Shown here: positions 9,547 to 21,951 of the stretch, one piece after another
Layout of the letters: each line of letters opens with the position of its first letter
Position numbering within the stretch: the first letter of the stretch is position 1
Assembly: GCA_963576565.1 (NCBI GenBank)
Contig: OY755039.1
Span: 87,377,207-87,441,206, forward strand
Origin: Aspidapion aeneum
Lineage: Eukaryota; Arthropoda; Insecta; Coleoptera; Brentidae
DNA: 64,000 bases
Direction: 5' to 3'
Translations under genes and position numbers: made by a program
The notes under the pieces: model-generated
The model's input: the letters and a program-made list of their open reading frames with translations, nothing else
Told to the model about the DNA's origin: nothing
Database searches by the model: none

Positions 9547-12500
9547 TAGTAGGGCAGATTTTCCATATTCTCGTGCGATCTTTGAGGTCGTCCCTTTTAA
9601 CTGTAGATCTAGAGGCTTAAGGTAAGTTTAAAAAGTAGTTTTTTTTTCTCCATCTTAAATTTTATCGGCATTAGTTTAGATTATATTTTTTTTTGCTAAA
9701 ATTTCTGTACCAATTTTTTAAAAAAAGGTGCCGTTATTATGCAAATGCCTTGCGTTATTAAACCAACGAAAAACTGGTCATCAGGCGCAAGCAGCCGATG
9801 AGCAAAAAATTTACAAAGTTCTTGTAATCATTTTTTTATTTTGCAAAATTTTGCAAAATTTTTGTTTGAGGCAACCTAAAATCTTGACTGGATAAGCTAT
9901 GCGTCTAGGATATACCTTTTTGTAACAGCACATTTATTGTGCTTTTGACCGTGTATTCAGCTGTGGTTAATAGCTCGTTGCTATTTTTTTAATTAATATT
10001 TTTTATCTTGGGAACACATAGTTTTTCAAATTTTGGATGAACCGGTTTCAACAAACATTTATTTTTATTCTAGCAAATTGCATCACAGAATCACCAACTT
10101 ATGTATTGCCCATTACTTTCGAAATATGTCGCTATTAACTGGTGAAAAACATTTTTTAGTCCTATAACCTCACCATTTCACAAGCCTCTAAACATAAAGA
10201 ATAGAAATAATTTTTTTTAATCAAAAAACTACTATTTTAAATACTCGCCTTTTTAACCTAATTTTTTTGTGGTGATTTTGGTTTCGTATACCACACGTTA
10301 AACTAGGGTTCTTAGGCTATTAAACTGTCTATCTCAGATATGTGACTTCTGTGAAGAAATTTTGAGATAAAGAGACAAATTCCCAGTCATAAACATTTTC
10401 GTTCAGTTTTCATCGGCGGTTTATTATTATATTATAATATTTATTTATGTAATGTCCTATCATGATTCTCATTTTAATGATAGGCGTTATTCTCGATTAA
10501 AGAAGCTATCAACTGGTGAAAAAGAATTTTCGTCCTATGACCTCGAAATATTTCAAAAGCCTCTAAACATAAAAAATAGAAATAATTAATTTTTTATCAA
10601 AAAAACGTCTATTTTAAATACTCGCCTTTTTAACCTGAATTTTTTGTGGTGATTTTGGTTTCTTGTCACACATTAATCTATGGTTCTTAGGCTTTTAAAC
10701 AGTGTATCTCAGATATGAGAGTTCTGTGAAGAAATTTTGAGATAAAGAGGCATATTCCCACATATATATCTTCTCATTGGGTTTTCATTGACGGTTTATT
10801 ATTATATTATAATATTTATTTATATATGTCCTACCACAATTCTAATGTTTATGCTAGGCGTTATTCTAGATTAAAGGGGCTAGTTACTCTCGATTAAAGG
10901 GGCTAGTTACAAATTACATTTATTTTGAGTTTAATAACCTTTAAGCACGTCAAATGTAAAAATAATAAATATAATTATATATTAGTAGGGAGGATAGCCT
11001 ATGTAGAAATGGTTTTATCGTGCGAACTTTGAGGTGGCGAACGAAACGTCCTTTTAACTGTAGATTTATGGGCTTAAGCTACGTTTAAAAAATGATTTTT
11101 TTTTTCTCAAATTCGCGCAAGGTACTGGAGGGGAGGGCCATCTTGAATTTTATGGACATTAGTTTAAATTATATTTAATTTCTTAAAAATGTATTTAACT
11201 AATTAGAAAAAAAAGGTGTCGTTTTTAAGCCAATGCCTTGTGTTTACTAAAAATAAAAAATTGGTCACCAGGCTTAACCAGCCGATTAGTTAAAAATTTA
11301 CAAATTTGTGATATTATTTTTTTTATTTTGCAAATTTTTCTTTGGGGCCATCGAAAATCTTTACGAAATAAGATATGCATTTAATATATATACTTCTTTT
11401 TAATGACACATTTATTGTGCTTTTGACAGTGTATTTAGCTTTGTTTAATAACTCGTTCTTCTTTTTTAAATCAATATTTTTTATCTTGGGAACACATAAT
11501 TTTTCAAATTTTCGATACAGCGGGTTCTAATAACATTTAATTTTTTTCTGGCAAAATGCATAACAATGTTACCAACATATGTACTACCAATTATTTTCCA
11601 AATATGTAGCTATTAATTGGTACAAAACGTTTTTTATCTCTATGACCGTGAAACATTTTAAAAGCCTCTAAACATAAAAAATAGCAATAATTAATGTTTG
11701 ATCAAAACACGACTATTTTAAATACTCACCTTTTTAACTTGATTTTTTTGTGGTGATTTTGGTTTCCTTACCACATGCTAATCTATGATTCTTAGGCTTT
11801 TAAACTATCACATATTTGAGTTCTATGAAGAAACTTTGAGATAACGAGGCATATTCCAACGCAACGTGGATTTTATCGACATTAGATAAAATTATATTTA
11901 ATTATTTTAAAATGTATACACCACTTTTAAGAAAGAAGGTGTCGTTTTTAAATAAATGCCTTCTGCTAATAAACGAAAAAAAAATAGATATCAGGCGCAA
12001 CCAGCCGATGAGTAAATAATTTACAAATTTATAATATTTTTTTTATTTTTTTTTTATTTTGCAAAATTTTTGTTTGGGGCCACCTGAAATCTTTATGACG
12101 TAACCTATGCATTTAAGATGTACTTCTTTGTAAGAGCACGTTTATTGTGCTTTTGACTGTGTGTTCCGCTATGGTTAATAGCTCGTTGTTATTTTTTAAA
12201 TGAGTAATTTTTTTCTTGGGAAAACACAATTTTTCAAATTTTGGATAAACCGGGTTCTAATAACATTTAATTTTTTTCTGGCAAAATGCATTACAATGTT
12301 ACCAACCTATGTATTACCAATTATTTTCCAAATGTGTAGATATCAATTGGTACAAAAAAATTTTTACGCCTATGACCTTGAAACATTTTAAAAGCCTCTA
12401 AACCTAAGAAATAGAAAGAATTAATTTTTGATCAAAACACGACTATTTTAAATAGGTACTTACCTCTTTAACTTGATTTTTTTGTGGTGATTTTAGTTTC

Positions 12501-13412
12501 CTATATAACACGTTAATCTATGATTCTTAGGCTTTTAAACTGTGTATCTCATATATTTGAGTTCTGTGAAGATATTTTGAGATAATGAGGCATATTCCAA
12601 TGCAACGTGGATTTTATCGACATTAGTTTAAGTTATATTTAATTTTTTTTTAAATTTATACACCAATTTTAAAAAAGAATGTGTCGTTTTTAAGCGAATG
12701 CCTTTCGTTAATAAACAAAAAAAAATGGCTGTCAGGCGCAACCAGCCGATAAGTAAATAATTTACAAATCTGTAATATTTTTTTTTGTTTTTTTATTTTG
12801 CAAAATTTTTGTATGAGGCCACCTGAAATCTTTATGACGTAACCTATGCGCTTAAGATATACTTCTTTGTAATGGCACGTTTATTGTGCTTTTGACTGTG
12901 TATTCAGCTTTGACTATTAACTCGTTATTTTATAAATTAATATTTTTTATATTGGGAATACAGAATTTTTCAAATTTTGGATGAACCGGGTTCAAATAAC
13001 ATTTATTATTTTTTTTTTTCTAGAAAAATGCATTAACAACTTTTGTATTACCAATTATTTTTCAAATGTGTGGCTATCAATTGGCGAAAAACATTTTTTA
13101 GTCTTATGATCTTAAATTTAAAAAGTCAATAAATCACTATTTTACATACACGCCTTTGTAACTTTATTTTTTTGTGGTGATTTTGGTTTCCTATACCACA
13201 CATTAATCTATGGATTTTAGGCTTTTAAACTGTGCATCTCATATATGTGACTTCTGAAAATATAACTATATTTTCTATGGTTCTGTGAAGGAGGCATATT
13301 CCAACGTATAGACAGACCTTTTCGTAGAATTTTGATCGAAGGTTTATTATTATATTATAATATTTATTTATATATTCGTAGTGTCCTAACATAATTCTAA
13401 AGTTTATAAATA

Positions 13413-13566
13413 AAATTTCGGACTTCCATTGTCTGTAGTTATTTTAAAGACGACGTTTCGGCTAGTAAGTATCTCTAACCATTTTCAAATGTAAAACTGG
13501 TTAGAAATACTTACTAACCGAAACTACGTATTTAAAATAAATAAAGACAATGAAAGTCCGAAATTT
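13413..13566. repeat. Palindrome at the centre of fold-back element 1
   Basis: A near-perfect inverted repeat: aaatttcggacttccattgt at the left pairs with acaatgaaagtccgaaattt at the right, continuing through gtttcggctagtaagtatct / agaaatacttactaaccgaa. The loop is about attttcaaatgtaaaa. It could be a small palindromic MITE inserted at the axis or the origin of the large inverted repeat. Sequence between it and the right arm (13567-13770) has no counterpart on the left. Confidence 0.8.
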
Positions 13567-16249
13567 AGTAGAATTTCAAGACACTTTAAATAAAAAACAC
13601 AGAAAAAATACTATGTTAATTGGTAAACAATTATTGCCTTTATTTTAGATTTAAATACTGTATAAATCTACGAGTCTTGAGCTTTAAAAAAAATTTTCAT
13701 ACATATATAGTTCTTATTGGTATATCATGTATTTCGAGATAAATAATAGTAATGAGATTCGGCTAGTTTTACCTAAATATTACAAATTTGTAAAGTATTT
13801 ACTCATCGGCTGGTTGCGCCTGATAACTAATTTTTTTTTATTTATTAACAGAAGGCACTCACATAAAAAAGACACCTTCTTTTTTAAAATTGGTGTATAT
13901 ATTTGAAAAAAAAATTAAATATGATTTAAACTAATGTCGATAAAATCCACGTTGCGTTGAAATATGCCTCATTATCTCAAAATTTCTTCACAGAACTCAA
14001 ATATATGAAATACACAGTTTAAAAGCCTAAGAATCATAGATTAACGTGTGGTATAGGAAACGAAAATCACCACAAAAAAATCAAGTTAAAGAGGTAAGTA
14101 CCTATTTAAAATAGTCGTGTTTTGATGAAAAATTAATTCTTTCTATTTCTTAGGTTTAGAGGCTTTTAAAATGTTTCAAGGTCATAGGCGTAAAAAATGT
14201 TTTGTATCAATTGATATCTACACATTTGGAAAATAATTGGTAATACATAGGTTGGTAATATTGTAATGAATTTTGTCAGAAAAAAATTAAATGTTACTAG
14301 AAGCTGGTTTATCCAAAATTTGAAAAATTATGCGTTCCCAAGATAAAAAATACTAATTTAAAAAATAACAACGCGCTATTAACCAAAGCTGAACACACAG
14401 TCAAAAGCACAATAAACGTGCTATTATAAGGGAGTATATCGTAAACGCATAGGTTAAGTGATAAAGATTTTAAGTGGCCCCAAACAAAAATTTTGCAAAA
14501 TAAAAATATTACAAATTTGTAAATTATTTACTCATCGGCTGGTTGCACCTGATAACCATACACGTAATGTATATCCTGATAACTAATTTCTTTTTCGTTT
14601 TTTTAACACAAAGCATTCGTTTAAAAACGACACCTTCTTTTTTAAAATTGGTGTATAAATTTAAAAAAGATTAAATATAACTTAAACTAATGTCGATAAA
14701 ATCCACGTTGCATTGGAATATGCCTCATTATCTCAAAATTTCTTTACAGAACTCAATTATATGAGATACACAGTTTAAAAGCCTAAGAATCATAGATTAA
14801 CGTGTTATATAGGAAGCTAAAATCACCACAAAAAAATCAAGTTAAAAAGGTGAGTATTTAAAATAGTCGTGTTTTGATCAAACATTAATTATTGCTATTT
14901 TTTATATTTAGAGGCTTTTAAAATGTTTCAAGGTCATCGACGAAAATAATTCGTAGTACACATGTTGGTAACATTGTTATGCATTTTGCCAGAAAAAAAA
15001 TTAAATGTTATTAGAACCCGGTTTATCCAAAATTTGCAAAATGATGTGTTCTCAAGATAAAAAATATTGAATTAAAAAAGAAGAACGAGTTATTAAACAA
15101 AGCTAAATACACTGTCAAAAGCACAATAAATGTGTCATTAAAAAGAAGTATATCTTAAATACATATCTTATTTCGTAAAGATTTTAAATGGTTCCAAACA
15201 AAAATTTGCAAAATAAAAAAAATAATTTTACAAATTTGTAAATTTTTAACTAATTGGCTGGTTAAGCCTGGTAACCAATTTTTTATTCTTAGTAAACACA
15301 AGGCTTAAAAACGATACCTTTTTTTTCTAAATTGTTATATACATTTTTAAGAAATTAAATATAATTTAAACTAAGGTCGATAAAATCCACACCCTGCGCG
15401 GGTTTGAGAAAAAAAAAATTACTTTTTAAACGTAGCTTAAGCCCATAGATCTACAGTTAAAAGGACGTTTCGCCACCTCAAAGATCGCACGATAAAACCA
15501 TTTCTACATAGGCTATCCTCCCTATTACTATATAATTATCTCTATTTTTTTTCATTTGACGTGCTTAAAAGTTATTAAGCTCCAAATAAATTTAACTTGT
15601 AACTAGCCCTTTTAATCGAGAATAACGCCTAGCATAAACATTACAATTGTGGTAGGACATTATATAAATAAATATTATAATATAATAATAAATGGGAATA
15701 TGCCTCTTTATCTCAAAATTTCTTCACAGAACTCACATATCTGAGATACACTGTTTAAAAGTCTAAGAACCATAGATTAATGTGTGGTACAGGAAACCAA
15801 AATCACCACAAAAAATTCAGGTTAAAAAGGCGAGTATTTAAAATAGACGTTTTTTTTATCAAAAATTAATTATTTCTATTTTTTATGTTTAGAGGCTTTT
15901 GAAATATTTCGAGGTGATAGGACTAAAAACTTTTTTTCACCAATTGATAGCTTCTTTAATCGAGAATAACGTCAATCATTAAAATGAGAATCATGGTAGG
16001 ACATTACGTAAATAAATATTATAATATAATAATAAACCGCCGATGAAAACTGAACGAAAATGTTTATGCCCGGAATTTGTCTCTTTATCTCAAAATTTCT
16101 TCACAGAAGTCACATATCTGAGACAGTTTAATAGCCTAAGAACCCTAGTTTAACGGGTGGCATACGAAACCAAAATCACCACAAAAAAATTAGGTTAAAA
16201 AGGCGAGTATTTAAAATAGTAGTTTTTTGATCAAAGATTTATTATTTCT

Positions 16250-16655
16250 TTTTTTCTTTTTTTTCTCTTTCCTGATTTGGTAACCGTGACTCTTTCGCCG
16301 ACACTAAGGCCGCCATTTCGGAACGCCTAATTGCACGGGTGATCGGCCACCTTTGGAACCCCAGACCGGGTATTTTTTTTATCCGGTCCTTTTGTCCCTT
16401 AGAATGGCCTACCGACTGAAGGAGTGTGTAATAAAGTCCGCCTTCACGAGATATCCGACCTCATCCGGCCTGGTTACCGGCGTGAATGAAGGGATAGGAC
16501 AATATTACATTTTACACTCCCCAGGAATCCTATAAATGTCTGCCGCACCCGACCTCGGCAACCGACGGGGATCGAACCCGCCACCACTGTAGCAAGCGAG
16601 ATTCCTTAACTCACTCGTGTTCAATGCGCGAACGCACTGAGCCACCACGGCTACT
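16250..16655 (-). mobile_element. tRNA-derived SINE
   Basis: On the minus strand the 406-bp element starts agtagccgtggtggctcag and contains an A box (tggctcagtgcg, 16633-16644) and a B box (ggttcgatccc, 16568-16578) at tRNA-like spacing, then an unrelated GC-richer body and an A-rich 3' end near 16250-16262. Perfect 13-bp duplications (atttattatttct) flank it at 16237-16249 and 16656-16668. Transcription by RNA polymerase III is expected for this class. It is present only in the right arm of fold-back element 1, so it inserted after the inverted repeat existed. Confidence 0.9.
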
Positions 16656-17375
16656 ATTTATTATTTCTATTTTTTATGTTTAGAGGCTTGTGAAATGTTT
16701 CAAGGTTATAGGACCAAAAAAATTTTTGCACCAGTTAATAGCGACATATTTCGAAAGTAATGGGCCATACATAAGTTGGTGATTCTGTGATGCAATTTGC
16801 TAGAAAAAAAAATAAATGTTTGTTGAAACCGGTTCATCCAAAATTTGCAAAATTATGTGTTCCCAAGATAAAAAATATTAATTAAAAAAATAGCAACGAG
16901 CTATTAACCACAGCTGAATACACGGTCAAAAGCACAATAAATGTGCTGTTACAAAAAGGTATATCCTAGACGCATTGCTTACCCTGTCAAGATTTTACGT
17001 GGCCTCAAACAAAAATTTTGCAAAATAAAAAAAAAATAAAAAAAATGATTACAAGAACTTTGTAAAGTTTTTGCTCATCGGCTGCTTGCGCCTGATGACC
17101 AGTTTTTTTTTGGTTTAATAACACAAGGCATTTACATAATAACGGCACCTTTTTTTTTAAATTGGTACAGAAATTTTAGCAAACAAAAATATAATCTAAA
17201 CTAATGCCGATAAAATTCACGATGGCGCCCCCCCCCCCACCTCCCTGCACGGGTTTGGAGAAAAAAAACTACTTCTTAAACTTACCTTAAGCCTCTAGAT
17301 CTACAGTTAAAACCGCGTTTGCCACCTCAAGATCGCACGATAAAACCATTTTTACATAGGCCATCTGCTCTACTA

Positions 17376-17394
17376 TAATAGAGACAATCGTACA
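17376..17394 (+). repeat. 3' LTR, distal part
   Basis: Starts with TAA (second target-site copy of the fold-back insertion), then tagagacaatcgtaca, matching tagagacaatggtggtaca at the end of the 5' LTR. Followed by the outer target duplication ccatc. Confidence 0.85.
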
Positions 17395-17532
17395 CCATCG
17401 TGAAAATCGTGCCCTTTAGAGATGACAATTAAAATTTTTCGCCATTCTACAATAGAATCCAAACATATTAACGTTAAATTATCTAATATCTTACAAACTG
17501 TCAAAAATTAGGTCATTCCTGTTAAAGGCAAG

Positions 17533-18809
17533 ATTATATAATTTGTATTCAGTGATTTTAAAAAAATGGTTTCAAAGTCATTTGACCTTACACGACCTTG
17601 ACAAGTTAAGATTTATTCGAGAAAACACGATTCTAGAGTATTTTGATTAAAAAATCACCAAAATCTGAGGTTTATCAAAAGCAAAGTAATAAACCTTTTG
17701 AACTATAAATAAGACCTGTAGAAATTTGCTATATGTATATAAATAAAATATATAAAGTTTTGATAGCTTTCAAAATTAAGATATTTTTATCACATTTAAA
17801 TTTGCTGTCTTTACTTGCGCTAATTTTGCTATTTCGATTTTGTAAATATTCAAAGAAGATATACAGCAATTTTTTTTGTCAATATCATTCAAGGTCAAAT
17901 AGTATTTAAAAAATATTATTAAGAAAAACTTAGTTAGTTACTACTTACATGATATCGGGAACATTTTGATCATAATCTGCTACATAAATTTTCACATCTA
18001 ATTAAATTATGCCATTAATAAAATTCTTCCTTCCCCCTCCACGCTGGAAGCGAAAAATCCATTCAGATCAATATTTGCAATTTGGTACATTTTTTTTACA
18101 AAATCTAGTATAAACATCAAAAAATAATGCCGCAGTGCTGAATTTTCATGACATTATTTTCTCTAATATAATCCTATTTTAATGGGGCATAGCTCCTGGA
18201 AGAATACCGCTAGATAAAAAAAAACAGTGAGGTGTGCCTCAACCGTACAAACTATTCATTTTTTAAAACGTGTTTTAAATGAAGCGCAGTGAATATTTAA
18301 AAAAAAAAGAAAAAAATATTTTTTTTTAATATAAGATGATTTTATGAAGGTCAAGCAAACAACAAACAAAGAATCTAATGTCAAAATTTGTTTTGTACTA
18401 TATTAGAAAAAATTAAATATGTTGATATTTTGATAAATTTGCTGCCATCTTGGAAACAATGACAGGTAAATCAGTTTCTTTTATTAAAAATATTGGACCA
18501 TGAGGAGTCATTGGTATGGGAGTAGCACGCACCAATGTTGGGTTCTCGGAATGTCTTTTTCTATGGGGCATTTTTTAAGTCAAAAACCTTTGAACACCAC
18601 AAAAATTTTACAGCAAATTTCTGCATATCTTGTTTATAGTTTGAAACTTTTTTTGCTTTTTTTTTCACAAACCTCGAATTTTGGTGATTTTTTTAATCAA
18701 AATCCCCAAGAATCGTGTTTTTTCGAATAAATCATAACTTTTCAAGGTCGTGTAAGGTCAAATGATCCTAAAACCTTTTGGTTTGAAATCACTGAATACA
18801 AGTTATATT
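17533..18809. mobile_element. Inverted-repeat element with ~150-bp arms
   Basis: The left arm (about 17533-17690) contains tgtattcagtgattt, catttgaccttacacgacct and gattaaaaaatcaccaaaat. The inverted copies are in the right arm (about 18650-18809: attttggtgatttttttaat, aaggtcgtgtaaggtcaaat, gaaatcactgaatacaagtt). The interior is AT-rich with no recognisable coding region. Outer limits and target duplication are uncertain because similarity fades gradually. Confidence 0.7.
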
Positions 18810-19035
18810 AAAACGAGTATTATCCTGACTATGTGAGTATAACCTAAGCCGTTTTTAAGCGAATAACTAACCCTTAGCCTATTACCACAGAAACACCGCT
18901 TGAATAGCTTTTTTTTATAACCGGTTATTGTTTGTTGTTGCTTTTTGCGTTTTTTTTTAAGAAGTTTAGTTTAATTTGGAAAAAAGCTTAAATAAAATAA
19001 ACAGTGGTTAGAGGAGTACAATGATACTAGACGGC

Positions 19036-19312
19036 TGTGCCCGAAGGGGAGAAAACTAGAGATATCACAAAAAAATTACCCCAGAGTTAAATTCACTCCG
19101 TCTGGGAAAACACACGTTTATTGAACTAAAACTAAGGAACAAAATCGGCAGCACGCTGAAAGCTTACCTTCTTTCATTTAGCAGCAGTTTCACATTTCAC
19201 TCGCGACGCCGCGGCTTTTCTTGTGGATGGAATTTGGTCTTAATCTTAAAAGCACGTGTGACTTCTTTCAGTGTCTTCTCGGAAGTGATTCTTCATTCCC
19301 CTGTCAAATACA
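19036..19312 (-). repeat. Probable solo LTR
   Basis: A 277-bp GC-richer block bounded by TG...CA (tgtgcccgaagg to caaataca). On the minus strand it contains an AATAAA signal (ttcaataaacgtgtg) in the last third, as expected for an LTR. No matching internal region or second copy is in the window, and a target duplication is not visible, so the call rests on boundaries and composition only. Confidence 0.4.
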
Positions 19313-19801
19313 GGGGGGGGGGGCGCTTGAAACTCCCAGCGTGTGCAAAGCGCGCATGATTTTTGCCAAAATGATCAGGTGATCAAAAAGAAAATAACTT
19401 TCAACAAAGAGAAATTATCACCTGATCGGAATTTTTCCCAAATAATGAGTTTCTTTTTTGAAGGTTTGGCTAAAAAACCCAAAAATATCAAAACAAAATT
19501 TAAGGTTAGGTTTAAACAGATACTGTTTTTTTTTAAAAAATATTTCAAAGTCTACATTGAAAAAATTAGAGGAAGCCAAGGGTTGATAGAAGGGAAAAAA
19601 TTTGTCTTTTTGTACAATTTTTCTTCACAATTGAGGCACACACGATAAATTCCACTTACTGCAAAAATTAACGCAAAAAGAAACAAAACAAATGATTGTG
19701 AGGCTAGAAAACTCAATAACCTTCCTCAAAAGTGTGGTAATTACCGGTAATAAACGATGAAGTACAAAGGGCTTATTCGTGACGTCACTCTGCAAGGAGT
19801 G

Positions 19802-19894
19802 GTATTTACCAAGGCCGCTTAAACTAAGGTCACTATATCACGAAGTTCCTTTTCGTGATATAGTGACCTTAGCTTAAACGCCTTTGGTAAATAC
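19802..19894. repeat. 43-bp-arm hairpin
   Basis: Arms 19802-19844 and 19852-19894 pair with about four mismatches; the inner 18 bp (aaggtcactatatcacga) are perfect, with a 7-base loop. It lies close to the right end of the element at 18848-19926. Confidence 0.85.
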
Positions 19895-19926
19895 TAGTAA
19901 TTACTAGTTATTCGCTTAAAAACGGC

Positions 19927-20917
19927 ACAAATTTTTTACAATTGCTGCGGGTCAACAATTTTGTATTTCTCTATAGAATATGTGTACCAATTTTCATGCT
20001 TTTACCCATATTTTCCACGTGTCTAGTGTGTACAGCTCGGGCTGTTAATTAACCGAAATTGTATCTCTAACCGTTTCCGAAATCCCTATTTAGAAGAATT
20101 AAATATGTTCGCCTCTTAAGTTTCATGCTTGTCTCATCTCTTGATCTATAAGAAAGGTACTAACCTACCATTCTTCAGAAGCTGAAGAATTGTGAACGGA
20201 CACACACTTCCCCGTAATAAAATATAGATTGGCGCTTGTTTGGTAATCATCAGTAGAACGTCACTTTCGTTTTTAAATATTCTTGAATACTCAATAATTT
20301 ACTTTTATTATTAATTTAATAATTATTTATTTTTGCCAATAGGGAACGTGCCAAAATCGGGTGTGGCCTTTCTTATGTAATAGAATAGGTACTCCGTTTA
20401 AAAAGGCTTGCTACCATTTTGATAACAGCTATACTAGGCATTTTTTTTGCAATAAAATCAAAATTTTTGCTAAACAAAATTAAAGTTTTTGTATCAGCAA
20501 AAATTGTAGTAAACTGAACGTGCCAGACGTTAAACTTATAGTTTAGTTTTTATAAGAAACTTTTGTTGGAATGTTCATTTTTTTACCCAACCTGCAGCAG
20601 GGCGAAAGAAAGGGCAATGTTTTTCAATTGTTGTTTGTATGTAAGTAAATATGTATGTTTATGTCACGCTAGAGGCTAAACGGCTGAACCGATTTTGACA
20701 AAGAAGGTGTCGTTGAATTGCTACTGATCCCGAAGGTGCTATACGCTATACTTTTTTAAACAGGAATCAACATGGCGGTCTTCAGACGCCATTTTGATGT
20801 AGGCTTAAGGCATACAAATTATCTAAATTTCAGGCGATTTTATTGAAATTCCTTCGATTACCTATTGCCAATGTCCTCTAATTAACTGTAGTCCTCCCTG
20901 CTCCCACCCACCTCCCC
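19927..20917. other. Interval without recognised gene
   Basis: AT-rich. Around 20590-20800 it carries an interspersed-repeat-like block with aaacggctgaaccgatttt, a phrase common in arthropod dispersed repeats, followed by a short inverted pair (atggcggtcttcagacgccat). No coding exon seen. Confidence 0.45.
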
Positions 20918-20929
20918 TTGCCAACCCTA

Positions 20930-21235
20930 TTCAAAAACCATATTCGCATAATTTTATCAAATATAGAGCGATTTCAAAAACTCTTTCTGCATACGCTTTC
21001 AGGTATTTTTTCCAACACTATTTTACTACTCCTCATCCCCCCGCCTCTCCCTCTGTCTTCCACGCCATCCTTATTAGTAATAGTTATAGCTATAACTTTC
21101 ACAAATATAAAGCGATTTTAATAGTTCTTCTGCACACACTTTTTTCCAACATCATTTTACTAGTTTCCCCCTTTCTTTCTTCTCCATTCCCTCCTTATTA
21201 CTAATAGTTGTAGCTATACATTTCACAAATACAGG
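20930..21235. repeat. Two to three copies of a ~145-bp tandem repeat
   Basis: The phrases atatagagcgatttcaaaaa / atataaagcgattttaatag, ttttccaacactattttact / ttttccaacatcattttact, and ccttattagtaatagttata / ccttattactaatagttgta recur in order with a C/T-rich variable segment between them. The array ends in cacaaatacagggtgttccc near 21225. Confidence 0.7.
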
Positions 21236-21945
21236 GTGTTCCCAAAGTTAAGTCATTTATTTTAACAGACCTGACTTTTTGATATTCTCGACCACTGCGT
21301 TATCAATGCTTTGTTTACTGGTGTTGGTTGTTGGCTCATTTTTTTGTAGAATACAAATTATACTCATCATTTGTTCATTCATTGTACGGTGTTCAGTGAG
21401 AATTTCGATTTGACCAGTTGCAAATAATTAGCTAAAGTGCGTCATATTTTTGTTAATCTATTCATGCAATCTACAAATTTTTTATAAGGTAACTTTTAGT
21501 TATTAGCTCCATCACTTTGAAGGCAATATATGTATTTTAAAACTTGACAAACCTCTAGTGAAACGTTACCGATGGGACATTTTCATGATTGATATTTTTT
21601 TTGTTGGTTGGTTAACTGTTTCTTTTATAATAAAATGTAAAAAGCTTAGGTAAGCCTCCAATAACTTTTTTTTGACAGCCACATTTAGGTGTGGTTCCAA
21701 AAAAAAAATTGTTATATTACGAATCAAAGCACCGAGTATGTAAAGCAATTTAGATACATTAAAAAACATCTTAATTTTTATTTATTTGGAGAAAACGTCA
21801 ATATGTTTTTTTTTGGCGAACAACAAACCAAAATTTTGTAGCGCTCGAAGAAATAGACTAATTTTAAAGAGATGTAGGTAGGTATTGATTTTTTGCTTTA
21901 TACATTATTTCAGAATGAGCGCTATTCTATCCTATAAGCTCCATA
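21236..21945. other. Interval without recognised gene
   Basis: AT-rich. The minus-strand ORF at 21566-21769 has no recognisable motif and no splice context. The start (21236-21430) could be the end of an unidentified repeat beginning with the aggGTGTTCCC motif. Confidence 0.35.
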
Positions 21946-21951
21946 TTATGA

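Larger units (their letters stand above)
9547..17375. mobile_element. Fold-back element 1: 7.8-kb long inverted repeat with tandem-repeat arms
   Basis: Ends are inverted copies (tagtagggcagat at left; atctgctctacta at right) and TAA is duplicated at 9544-9546 and 17376-17378, judged against the uninterrupted 5' LTR. The left arm (9547-13400) and right arm (about 13775-17375) are inverted copies in colinear order. Within each arm a unit of roughly 750-900 bp recurs: phrases such as cagccgatgagtaaataa, ttattgtgcttttgac, aagcctctaaacataaa and tttgtggtgattttggttt reappear in order near 9790, 11280, 12000 and 12740. No coding ORF. The TAA duplication resembles the 3-bp TWA sites of PIF/Harbinger elements, but the ends do not identify a superfamily. 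Confidence 0.85.
6854..17394 (+). mobile_element. Ty3-type LTR retrotransposon, internally deleted, 3' LTR split by a fold-back element
   Basis: The two LTRs start with TG (6854 and 9361) and end with TACA (7012 and 17394). The target duplication ccatc is present at 6849-6853 and 17395-17399, so the whole stretch is one original insertion later enlarged. A primer-binding-site-like tggtgtcaggtg follows the 5' LTR at 7013. A purine-rich run (about 9341-9360) precedes the 3' LTR. The coding part retains gag, protease and the front of RT only. The fold-back element at 9547-17375 interrupts the 3' LTR; removing it together with one TAA copy restores sequence colinear with the 5' LTR. Confidence 0.9.
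18848..19926. mobile_element. Element with 22-bp perfect terminal inverted repeats
   Basis: Left end gccgtttttaagcgaataac (continuing ta) is matched exactly by the inverted right end, gttattcgcttaaaaacggc. It is 1079 bp long with no transposase ORF. It contains a strong hairpin near the right end (19802-19894) and a probable solo LTR at 19036-19312. No clear target duplication. Confidence 0.65.

Noticed and set aside
16560..16655. A free tRNA gene (A and B boxes present).
   Set aside because: The boxes belong to a 406-bp element with target duplications and an A-rich tail; no complete cloverleaf was recognised. It is a SINE.
20918..21121. Proline/leucine-rich 67-codon frame.
   Set aside because: It lies wholly in a tandem repeat with C/T-rich segments.
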